From: Paracyclopina nana
Lineage: Eukaryota; Arthropoda; Copepoda; Cyclopoida; Cyclopettidae
Direction: 5' to 3'
Assembly (NCBI GenBank): GCA_019096065.1
Contig: JAGUCH010000001.1
Coordinates: forward strand, 9,796,001 to 9,860,000
Length of the DNA stretch: 64,000 nucleotides
In this document: positions 9,792-19,026 of the stretch, one piece after another
How positions within the stretch are numbered: position 1 is the first letter of the stretch
Layout: each line of letters starts with the position of its first letter
Position numbers and translations under genes: made by a program
Notes under the pieces: generated by a model
The model's database searches: none
What the model was told of the DNA's origin: nothing
What the model saw: the letters and a program-made list of their open reading frames with translations, nothing else

Positions 9792-12204
9792 ATCGTCTTG
9801 AGGTGTTGTTCGTGATATTCTTCAGCACTTCGGCCAGGTGGGCGACAGCCTTTGTCATCTCCTGATCTGTGGGACTTTTTGCTTCAGTTTCTTGTGCCAG
9901 GGTTGTCTTGTTCTTGTCGACGTGGTCCCACGCTCCGTGGAGGCGAGTGTGATGACTGTTGGATTGGCATTTTTCGCACTTCCAGTCCCTAATGCAGTCT
10001 CTAGTCGTATGTGCGCCTGCCAAACATCTTAGGCAAGCCTTGTACTTGAAGCATTTCAGTGCCTGTCCCCTGGGTGGCAATGCCAGCACATTCGGGCAGT
10101 TGTAGAACCTGTGATCAGACGAATTACATTCAGGGCATTTGGCATAATACCTTTGGTTGTTTTTGGTGACTGTCATGATGATGAGTGATTGGTCCTCTTC
10201 ACTTTCCACGATGAGTTGCTCAGTGTCCATTTGAGCCGGTCTCTCAGAAGCGACGCCATAATGAAAGAGATTTTGACAGGGTGGTTCGTTGTGTGAAGAT
10301 GTGTTTGAGCAAGGCTCTTCAAACTCCGGATTGGCGACGTGATTTACCGCCACTGCGGCCTTTATTTGTCTAGCGGGTTTGGCAATGCCAATCGCCGCTC
10401 CAGAACCATGGTTGACGGACAGAGACCTAAGGCGTTGCAGTTTGCGATTGCACCATTTCTCAAAGAGGGGTCCATTCAGGTAGGAGTTGGCATCGTCAGT
10501 TCTTCCATTCAAAAACTGATCTATATCTTGCCTAGTTGACGGGGTCATGGGAAGTGAGCGAAAAATATACGAGTCGTGCATATCCATGGAGGCGGCAATG
10601 CCTGGAAACCCCCAGTGAGTAGTGACGTGGCGATAGATGTCACCCACAGCCAATTTGGCGGTCATCACGCTGCTGGCATTGTCAGCATCGAGAGGAGCCA
10701 TGTTCATGAGCTTGCTGATGAGGCAGTCCATCTGAAGTTTGGGACAACCATAATCTGCCTCAAGGGCCTCCAAGCAGTGGAGGTAGCCAGCCTCCGTCTG
10801 AGGTTGGCGGCTCACAAAATCTCCTGCCGGCCCTCCCTGTGTGAGCTCCAAAAGACGCGAGTACTTTTCCGGCCACGGCATGGTGGTGTCCTCATGTACA
10901 AAGGACCTGAATTGATCGCGAAAAGCATAAAACTCGGATATATCGTTACCGGAGAACTTCGTCATGTTCACTGGTGCCAGCTTGGCTTTATAGCGGCTTC
11001 CAAAACTTCCTTGCGAGGGTGGTAGAAGGTGAGGAGCTTGATAGTTGCCGAAACCACCATTGTTTTGCCAGTTGCCGGCCTGATTGTACAGCGGTTGCTC
11101 AGGGTGGCTTTGAGGTCTTGGATACCTGATTGGAGGTCGGGTTGAGGCTCCATATCCTGGTTGTGGGAGCGGATTGTAAGGAAAGGATCCAGCGTATGCC
11201 GTGGTTTGTGGGTAACCATATCGATTGAGAATAGGCGGCCTCACGGGAGGGGGCTGCACGTGTGCGAGCCCATAACTAGCCGGGTTTTGAATTGGTGGTC
11301 CCTGAATAAGGCCTGGATTTGTCGAGTGACCCGTGGGCGCTGCAGGCCATTGGCCTGACTGCTGGCATGGCCAGTCTGGCAGGCCGGGGTGGCCGGCAAT
11401 TTGAGGAGGGGCTCCACCGTAGCCCATGGCATTGCCAGCGAAGGAGACCACATTGTGGTGAGGGACATGATGAGCTTGGGTCGTGACTGTGACGTTGCCT
11501 GTGGCTTGACTGTAGACCGGTGGGGGAAAGGATGCACCTGCTGCGAGTCCCTGATTTTCAGGGTAGGATGCCTGACCCTGTGGGTGGGTGGGCCATTGTT
11601 GTTGAGGCCCCGAGTAAGCGGACTGAAGGATAGGTGGCCGCACACGAGGAACGAAGGAATCCATGGGAGCTCCCCCGGGTAGACCTGAGGGTGCTCGGGT
11701 GGCCATCGGCGGCTGAGGTCCAAAATTGGGATTGCTTCTTAGAGGGGGCGGCGGCACGGACAGGTCTGGTGGGTTGAGTGCTGGGACGCGAGGGACATAC
11801 ACGTTGTTCAAAACATGTCCTCGTTCATCCGGTCGGGATGTCCTCGCGTGAGGAAAGTTGGCCTCATATACTGAAAAAGGATCGCTGAGGTCGCGCGCCG
11901 GAGCATTGCTCATTACCTCAGGTGGGACGTCTCGCAGCATGTTCCTCAAGGTTTGAACCATGTCCTCCCCTTGTTGGATGAGTTTGAGGTCTCGATCCTC
12001 TGGTTTCCCTCCTTGCGCTTCAAAATTCTGAGCGGCTTCCCGTAATGTACCAAGAGCGCGGGCGTAACTTCTGTAATTTCCTGCTATCTCGCTGGGAGGC
12101 GTGCCGGTGGAAATTTCTTGAGCCATGGCTCCGTGCACACCGCGAAAAATGCAAGCCGCAGCGCCGTAGGCCATTGCCGTCCTCGCTAAGGCTGCGGTGT
12201 CCAC
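9712..12204 (-). CDS. BEL/Pao Gag with zinc-knuckle cluster
   Basis: An 830-codon intact frame, the longest in the element. The N-terminal half is Pro-, Gln- and Gly-rich and probably disordered. The middle (GNDISEFYAFRDQFRSFV, then YSRLLELTQGGPAGDF) matches the DUF1759 capsid region of BEL/Pao Gag. Near the C-terminus is a cluster CPECNSSDHRFYNC, CLRCLAGAHTTRDC and CEKCQSNSHHTRLH. These are two classical CX2CX4HX4C knuckles and one CX2CX4HX4H, the usual Pao arrangement for binding RNA. The frame overlaps the protease frame. Upstream, further Gag sequence is split over several frames, so the first Met may not be the real start. Five GCAWTGC palindromes sit within this intact frame, using different reading-frame phases. 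Confidence 0.88.
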   Translation of the reverse strand: MDTAALARTAMAYGAAACIFRGVHGAMAQEISTGTPPSEIAGNYRSYARALGTLREAAQNFEAQGGKPEDRDLKLIQQGEDMVQTLRNMLRDVPPEVMSNAPARDLSDPFSVYEANFPHARTSRPDERGHVLNNVYVPRVPALNPPDLSVPPPPLRSNPNFGPQPPMATRAPSGLPGGAPMDSFVPRVRPPILQSAYSGPQQQWPTHPQGQASYPENQGLAAGASFPPPVYSQATGNVTVTTQAHHVPHHNVVSFAGNAMGYGGAPPQIAGHPGLPDWPCQQSGQWPAAPTGHSTNPGLIQGPPIQNPASYGLAHVQPPPVRPPILNRYGYPQTTAYAGSFPYNPLPQPGYGASTRPPIRYPRPQSHPEQPLYNQAGNWQNNGGFGNYQAPHLLPPSQGSFGSRYKAKLAPVNMTKFSGNDISEFYAFRDQFRSFVHEDTTMPWPEKYSRLLELTQGGPAGDFVSRQPQTEAGYLHCLEALEADYGCPKLQMDCLISKLMNMAPLDADNASSVMTAKLAVGDIYRHVTTHWGFPGIAASMDMHDSYIFRSLPMTPSTRQDIDQFLNGRTDDANSYLNGPLFEKWCNRKLQRLRSLSVNHGSGAAIGIAKPARQIKAAVAVNHVANPEFEEPCSNTSSHNEPPCQNLFHYGVASERPAQMDTEQLIVESEEDQSLIIMTVTKNNQRYYAKCPECNSSDHRFYNCPNVLALPPRGQALKCFKYKACLRCLAGAHTTRDCIRDWKCEKCQSNSHHTRLHGAWDHVDKNKTTLAQETEAKSPTDQEMTKAVAHLAEVLKNITNNTSRRCGSAEGRAKEHQFTVALHFGVSQRAR

Positions 12205-12209
12205 TGCAG

Positions 12210-13890
12210 GTCCGCTGACAGCCGAGTTTCTCGCGCTCGAAGTTCCGATGCGCAGATCGCGCTGCGACCTCCCGTCAACATCTGGAGGAGGATTCCCCGC
12301 GTGCGGCGGAGCTCCCTCGCCGGCACATTACCGGCTAAGTCTTGCTGCGTGGAGGCGTCGTGATGGGACGGTTTGTCCCGGTAAGCGTGCCGGGCCTCAC
12401 CTGAAGCTGCTGGTTGAGCCAATCAGCTGTTTCTCTTCCCGAGACTTGTTGAGCGGTGAGGTAATAATAATCTCCGTCTTGCATCACGACATGGCAACCT
12501 CCGCTCGCCTCGTCCATTTCGACCTGGCCAACTGGGAGTCCTTTCTTCCTGCCTGGGCTGAGCTGTTGGACTTGGATTACATTGAAGCAGGCTGGACTGA
12601 GGAGCATTGCTCGAGGTTCCAGCGTGCGAGTTGGGGAAAGTCTTCATAATTTGATTAGCCGATGCCAGTAGCATCTGACATGCCTGATAATTCTTCACAT
12701 AGCTATCTCTCAAGGTTTTGGACGGCTGTATGTTGGCTTGAGCGACGGACTGCTCAGAAGGCTGTAAATTCTTTCATACTCCTTTATGTAATACCTGAGA
12801 TGCTGCAGCACTTCATGGGCTGTGGACTTGGTAACTCCACCCTTGTCGAATTCAGCCTTATGACGGTTGGTGAAAGGTTGAGTGATCTGGAACAAGTTTT
12901 GCAGAGACTCGTGTGTGCAAAGGCTTCCGTTTCTGCTTTTTTCATCTCCTGCAACTGCTTGGCCGACTTCTTTCCAGCGTTGGGACGGCGCTTGGTGCCT
13001 CCTGGCACGTATTCCCTTCAGTGCGGTTACCAGAACCTCTCTTGCTCATGCGTTTTCTTTCTTTGAACCTGATGGAATTCCTTCACCTCTTGGCTTGATG
13101 CCGTGGAAGGACCTCGAGCCGTATGAAGCTTTGAGAGGTCGCATCATCTTGTGAGGACGGAGGTGGGCCTGTCCGAGGAGGTTGCATAGCCGGGACGAAC
13201 CTTCCAGAATTGTCCCTCGGTTGTTGCTCCTGTCGACCACAGTGGTGGAGGTGGCATCCATCGAAATTCCGCCGCGGCATTGCCGAGTGCGGCAGCTCCT
13301 CCAGCCTGTGGGCCGATGGGAGTAGACGTGTCCAGGTTGAAAGGAGGAGGAGCACGATTTGGGCATTGCCCGATGTCCCTGCCGACGTCGTGGCGAGGTG
13401 CCAAGACACCTGGGATGGTATGTCGTCGGTGGGGATCTGGCATTGGAGTAGGTGGGAAGGATGACACGTTCGGGTCAAATGGGCCAGAATTCCCCACTGG
13501 AGTCCTAGTTGTCATATTATTTTTATCAGGTCGAATAAGGGTACCTGTTGACGAGGAGACCACGACGGCCTCTGAGGTTGAGTCGAGGGCTCTATAGGTG
13601 AGTGAATGAGCCTCGACGATGTTTCTAGCTAGTTCAGGTTCCGGAATGGCGTCAGTGACTTCATGAAGAAGAGCGAAGCGCCTCGCCGCTTGTTTTTTTA
13701 TGGATTTGCGCGCGAATTTGCTCGCTTGGTTTAAGTCACGAAGAGCTTGGTGGTAAGGAGAGATTTCCAGGTTTACCCTTCCCGTGCCACCATATGGGCT
13801 TTGCCCTTGGACTCGTCTGCTTCTTCTCGTGCCCGCGTCTTCGGGTTGATCGATTTTGGCCTTGATTTTGCCCCACTTATTTCTTGGCAT
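12210..13890 (-). pseudogene. N-terminal Gag region, interrupted
   Basis: Minus-strand frames just after the primer binding site. The first (13144-13890) begins with a basic stretch MPRNKWGKIKAKI and has a Pro-rich second half. Later pieces include KKSAKQLQEMKKAETEAF and then FTNRHKAEFDKGGVTKSTAH with a helical segment (HEVLQHLRYYIKEYERIYSLL), in different frames. Read together they look like one Gag leader/matrix region broken by frame changes around 13100, 12900 and 12700. Palindromes lie at 12602-12612, 13275-13285 and 13361-13371. It is assigned to Gag by position and composition rather than by a diagnostic motif. Confidence 0.55.
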
Positions 13891-13933
13891 GTAGGTGGTG
13901 TTGAGACTCTTGGGGATCTAGGACGGGTCGGGA

Positions 13934-13951
13934 GCCCCACGTTGGGCGCCA
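13934..13951 (-). other. Primer binding site, tRNA-Lys1,2 type
   Basis: On the minus strand the 18 bases TGGCGCCCAACGTGGGGC lie two bases downstream of the 5' LTR end. This is exactly the sequence complementary to the 3' end of tRNA-Lys1,2 used by many retroelements, and it fixes both the orientation and the 5' LTR boundary. Confidence 0.9.
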
Positions 13952-13953
13952 AC

Positions 13954-14390
13954 TGAACGATCCTGCGATCTACCTCAGACTTGGATCCTTGGTCACGGTT
14001 CGAAACGTATCGGCGAATGGATTCGAATGGATATAGCAATGCTAACCTAACCTAACTCCTGTCCTTCCAGATGATGAACAAGGGGCCCTGGATGCAATGC
14101 CTGGATGGAAAGACAAGTGGAAGACCAAAAGCAATGCTTATGATCTGAAGGATGCAGCCTCTAATTCCTTTGGAATCAGGCTACAGATGAGCTATGCTCA
14201 AGATGAAGACAAATGGACATAAAATAATTAGAGTTTCAATAAATACAAAGTATGAAAAATTGGAGACACAAGTTCTATTCTTGAATTCGTTTGCAACAGT
14301 GAACAAAAAAACAGTGAGTTGGCATCAGCTGCCGCCGTTGGCGTGGCCGCGCGCCCAAGGTGCGCCGTCAAGGTGAGGCAAACTCGCACA
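13954..14390 (-). repeat. 5' LTR of the BEL/Pao element
   Basis: A 437-bp repeat equal to 1210-1646; no mismatch was found by eye. It would contain the promoter of the element. It carries the same TTAGG-like stretch and the same embedded GCAATGC cores (14034-14044 and two more) as the other LTR. Confidence 0.95.
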
Positions 14391-14394
14391 TGCC
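14391..14394. repeat. Target-site duplication TGCC of the BEL/Pao element
   Basis: TGCC directly follows the right LTR and also directly precedes the left LTR at 1206-1209. A 4-bp duplication is within the range known for BEL/Pao integration. Confidence 0.8.
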
Positions 14395-14771
14395 AAGTCG
14401 GCCAACGCGATGCAAACTTGATATCGTACTAGAAAAGTTTGAGCGTGCGTGATCGTTAATTTATCTCCAGCGCGGTCAGACATTAATTGCCTCCGCCCGA
14501 AGAGGACTTGATGATGACTTAATAACCCTTCACGAAAATAGCTCAAGAAACCACCTCATTTCCCGTCATTATGCTACGCGAGGACGTGCCCCATTTTCGA
14601 GTTCACAAACGAAAACTTTTATGATGCTCGATGATAAATGGGCCGAGTTCGAGCTCCCAATTGACTCTTTCTTTCTCATCATTTCTCGCATTGCGCATCG
14701 TCTAAAATGCTTCGTTAATCTCGACGCAGCTATAAGCAGCTAGCTCGAACAAAAAAACGCTTCATAACAAA

Positions 14772-14876
14772 AGCCCGGCTCCAACAAGGAAAATCAGTCC
14801 GGTTGACGTCACTTGACTTTTTCGCATAGTCAGGTCTTCTCCACCTGACTTTGGTGTTCCTCGTTGGAGCCGGACT
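14772..14876. mobile_element. MITE, family with AGCCCGGTTCCAAC ends (short copy)
   Basis: A 105-bp element with inverted ends AGCCCGGCTCCAACAAGG and its complement at the right. It is a diverged, internally shortened relative of the copies at 38571, 53765, 55657 and 62088. Confidence 0.7.
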
Positions 14877-15411
14877 GTAAACTGAATATGCATCATGTTT
14901 AAAATAAATGATCAACTCCCGCAGCTGATGCACCTCGCGCGATAATCTCGTTAACTTTGAGTCGGGCTTTTCTATTGAATTAAGCCAAGTTTCAATGATT
15001 TGTGGAGTCATTAAGTTTTGGCTGGAGCAGCCATCTGGCGAAGTAAATTTTGCTCGTCTAGAAGGGGGGAACATAACGAAGAAACATGACTTGATTAGGG
15101 CTCGAACCGCTTCTCCATAATTGCTCGGAATCCCGCAACAACCAGATGAAATTCAAATGAGAGTCTGGGGGATTTTTTTAATAACCGCGAGGCCTCCTCC
15201 TCGACTGGAGCGTGACAGTTTTTGTTCATATTCATCGGGGCGTGACACTTCGAAGGGCGTGGCGCAACCCTTTTCGGGAATCACGGTGCGCCAGCAGCAT
15301 GCAGTCAATTTATGCCGTAATCATCGGTCAGCCAAGTCCACAGAGGCAATTTTTCCACGCATACTATCGAGGACCCGAACATACCTAAACGGTTGGACAT
15401 CCGCGTGAAAG

Positions 15412-15449
15412 CTCTCCCTCAATCCAAAGTGCGTGCGTTGAGGGAGAGG
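15412..15449. other. Strong isolated hairpin
   Basis: CTCTCCCTCAA (15412-15422) is perfectly complementary to TTGAGGGAGAG (15439-15449), giving an 11-bp stem with a 16-nt loop. It is not at the end of a recognised gene and no longer precursor-like fold was evident, so its role is unknown. Confidence 0.5.
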
Positions 15450-18400
15450 GTTGTTTTGCCGTTAAAGTGGTCCTGTCGGAAGCAATTTGGTTATTGACTA
15501 CAGAAAAAAAGAATTGGAGTCACGACATCATTGCATGCGCGTACGTTCGTATACCTTTTATAGCATAGCATGAGCGTACGTGATGAGCGAGGCTGGAAAG
15601 CGAATCTCGGCGATCGACTCGCGATGTTCACGAAAGCATGAAGAACGGATGCACCGTCCTCGGGGCAAATTTTTCCTCCGGAGCACTACTAGCTTTTGAC
15701 TCGTCCGTACACACACACATTTTTGATGGATCAGACACCGTGGCTTCTGAGTGTCCGAACGTGTCCCGCGAATGCCGGGATGGGCGGTCTGCGGCGCCAC
15801 TCGGGAGCCCCGAAAGCGCGGGACACACGCCGGATTTCTGATATAGTTCATCAAGAAAAATCCGAGCCTGGGAAGGGAGACAATGGCAGGTTCTTCTTCA
15901 ACGAAGTGAACTCGGCCTAAGGGCAAAAGCAGACTTCCTGGGCAATTGCCCTCAAATTGGACAGATCAGCAGCGGATGGGAAACGGTAAACAACAGCCTT
16001 CGGATTGTACGAAATGTCAGATTTTTATCCAGCACCAATTTGACATTCGGCCACTGCCGCCCTTTTGATGAATCTCTCCTAGCGCGGAACCCACGTCGAT
16101 CTAGGCAAATGCATGGACGATGATGCCGAATTTTACCAGCTCAATATAGCAATATAGCGTCCAGCTAGCCCAGATATTATTCATAGCCATAGCGCTCGGT
16201 GGACTGTGACTGCTGCCATCCATTTCCTGCCTCACACCCACCAACAAAAGGGCATGTGGACTTTTAAAATGCCACCTTTTTTCGACAATGTTGCAGCATA
16301 GCGTGCCGAGCATTGATTTTCCTCCCCTGCCTCTCTCCCGGCTTGACATTCAATCTCGTAAGAAATGTAACAAATCGATTCCACAAGGTGAAATTTTTCG
16401 AACTGGTTCACTTGAAAGAGAGACATATGGCTGATGATGATGAGCTCGGGCAAAAAACCGCACAACAATTTTCGGAATGGCGTATGCGCGACAACCAAGT
16501 TAATGGATGCTGACATGAACGGATTTTGCTGGCAAGAAGAAGAAATTCGGGCTTGATTAGAATTTGCTTCGCGCAGGAAACAATGCTCGCGCCTCCGGCT
16601 AATCAGCGCCGAATTAATTGGCTGCCGACTGCTGCGATCGCAATAAAAGCGAGGGAAATTTCCCTATGCATTAAGAGAGTCGTTTTGTCGTAATAACACT
16701 CATTTCCGCGCCCGTGGCCATCTGGAATCAATGGGCCCAGTCGAGATTGAATTGTGGCACCACCAGATGCTCTCCCGAGTCGGCTTTGATTTCCCACTCT
16801 CTGACCATATGCATCGGCCATATGCTAAATTGAAACATCAATAACCCTTGTAGTTCTCGAACCGCGCGGGCTTTTCCGCATAAAAAGGTGCCATGTAGCG
16901 CGCCAGCTGACGCGCGCTGAAACAAGACGCCACCCCATTTGCATAATTAGGGCGACTTTTTTCCCTCGTTAATGGCCGGCGCATGACAGGTGGTAACGAT
17001 GGGCTCTGGAAATTTGGGCCAATTTCACGGCAGATGCGATGATTGAAGCCATCGCCGAGATTCACAGATATTGCATGGCATTCCTGCGTGGACTAGCTTT
17101 TAGCTCATGTTCGACCAAACTTTTGGCGCGGACCACTCTGGCCCCGATGAAGATGCCATTAAATAATCCATGTTGGCCAAATTGAAAATGGACCCGAATT
17201 CATCTGTCCGAAAAACAAATGGGTTGGAGGGAATTTCACGGTGGCAGCCGAAATCTCTTGTGAAACTGATGAGATTATCCATTCTGAGGTTGGAAGCATA
17301 TCCAATGCCCTGTCATGCTTTTGCCACAGCCATGTGCCACCGACATCATACGGGGGTCACATTAATGGCCAGTTAGGAGCTTTCAAACTTTTTTGATCGT
17401 AAAAGCCACCTAGCTCTCGATCCTTCCCCTCAAGCGACAGCTTTCCAGAGAAATTATGTCAACAGTCAGGAAGCGGAAACAATGCAGTCTGTCAATAACA
17501 ATATGGGAACACGGGCGCAGGTACGGCTGCCGGGAGAGAAAGTCACCCCGTTTCATCTGAAGGATGAAGAAGACACCATTTAATGGGCGCAATTTGCATG
17601 TCCTAATCCGTTATTGCTGGATGGACTGCGATAACGCGGCTGTCCTTTATCACCTTTCATGGGGATTAAAATTCCCCCCCTAGCTCCGCCGCGTTGCGCT
17701 CGTCATAATGATTCGGCGCGGGTAAACTTTGACCATTATGGTCCTAAAATAAGAAAGCAACTCCTCGCCATATTTTGTCTCTCCCGAAAAAGGCCATTTT
17801 CGTGTGGAAATTGTCATGCAAGGTAAAAGACCCCTTTGCTACTTTGGCCTCTGTTGTACCTTCGTATACCTCCTAATAACAGCGAGAAACAAGAAAAAGC
17901 TTGCAACTTTCGGAAGTCGTGGTCAATTAGTGCCCTATTTCGTGAGGAAGGGAAGAAAAGTTGTGCTTGGTTTGCCGACCTACAGCGCAATCATGTTTAT
18001 TTAGATGAGCGATCGCAGTGGAGTGGCGAGACGCACTGCAGTAAAAAGGCGATTGAATATTGGACGGCACAGGCAAAGTTCACATTTGGTGGATCACCCC
18101 GTCGCGTGATGATGATTCACGACCGCCAATATCAATCGTCAACCCTACTTCCCCGGGGAGCGAGCATATATTCCACCTTCGGCCAAAGCTTTTCGCCGCG
18201 GCTGAAAAAGTAAGCTTCGCTCGTTGCGACACTTGCTAATGCAACAATGACACGAGGTTCTGGCCTCAGCCAAAGTTCAGGCGACCTCAAACACTTTCGG
18301 GGGCAAAAAGCTTTTTGTCACGCCGCGACGTCTACGTTTTGAGGCCGCCGCAACAATTTTGGCAAGCCTCCGAAGAAAACTCGGCATTTCGATGATATCG

Positions 18401-19026
18401 TGCATAACGAGCACTTTTATGCTCCGAGCTGAGATTCGTGCTCTGATCATCGAGCCAACTCTTCGTGTTTCAATGTGCCAAGAGAGTCGAGCGGGGCCAA
18501 AGGTCAGAGAAAATAAGGCCTCCAAACTCGCCCTACTTACTACGATCAAGGAGTCGTCTTGAATTTTTTCACGTTCCGGACGAGCTAGCCAACTAAGCCA
18601 AGCTCGCTTTGTTTTGTTTACCATTGGAACGGGGCAACTAAATTTGGGGCCTCCAGCTTGGCTGCGAAAATCAAACGCCGACAAAAATGATAGTTTTAGG
18701 AGCGGATTGAGCTGTATTCGACCCGTCATGTCAGCTGAATTGTGAAATTGGACCTCGATGTTTGAGGCCGCCAGTAAGCTAGTGAGCGAGTGAGTGGGCG
18801 CGCGGGATCGCGCGCGCGTGTGTGCGACCTTAGGTCGGTGCCAGTGGCGAAGACGTGCAGCTTCGGCTCCTGAAGATTCCGCCGTCTGCGCCGATCACCG
18901 TTCGGAGAACCTATGCATTCGGGCCGAGACCGCGCCACCGTGAAGATGCCAACAGATTGTTTGACACTCTGAACCAACTCACCCCCACCCGTCAAAATTC
19001 TACATTACCCGCCTGCAGCGGCTGCC

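Larger units (their letters stand above)
1290..13371. repeat. Dispersed GCAWTGC palindromes in the BEL/Pao element
   Basis: I counted 44 copies of GCAATGC (25) or GCATTGC (19) inside 1210-14390; about 1.6 would be expected for random sequence with equal base frequencies. In 37 copies the two bases on each side are also complementary, making a perfect palindrome of 11 nt or more around the central A or T. Sizes are 19 nt (2), 17 nt (2), 13 nt (10), 11 nt (23), 9 nt (2) and 7 nt (5). The flanking bases differ from copy to copy and only their complementarity is kept. Copies occur in LTRs, in every reading-frame phase of coding regions, and in the accessory region, spaced about 300 bp apart on average. 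Confidence 0.9.
1210..14390 (-). mobile_element. Full-length BEL/Pao LTR retrotransposon (about 13.2 kb)
   Basis: A 13,181-bp element lies on the minus strand. Read on that strand the order is LTR, primer binding site, Gag, protease, RT/RNase H, integrase, an extra region, polypurine tract, LTR. The protease-RT-RNase H-integrase order, the Pao-type domain after RT (FDPLG motif), the linker between RNase H and integrase, and the integrase C-terminal GDVV...WPLG motif place it in BEL/Pao. The LTRs are 437 bp each, start TG and end CA, and I found no difference between them by eye, so insertion looks recent. A TGCC target duplication flanks it. Typical BEL elements are roughly 5-9 kb; the excess is mainly about 3.5 kb after integrase. 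RT and parts of Gag are broken by frame changes, so it may be non-autonomous, or the breaks may be assembly errors. Confidence 0.93.
14391..18850. other. Non-coding DNA upstream of svp-A
   Basis: About 4.4 kb without a supported gene. It holds one MITE (14772-14876), a clear hairpin (15412-15449) and mixed-composition sequence of the kind seen around developmental regulators. The open frames here are short and not flanked by convincing splice sites. Enhancers of the downstream nuclear receptor are plausible but I cannot show any from sequence alone. Confidence 0.4.
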
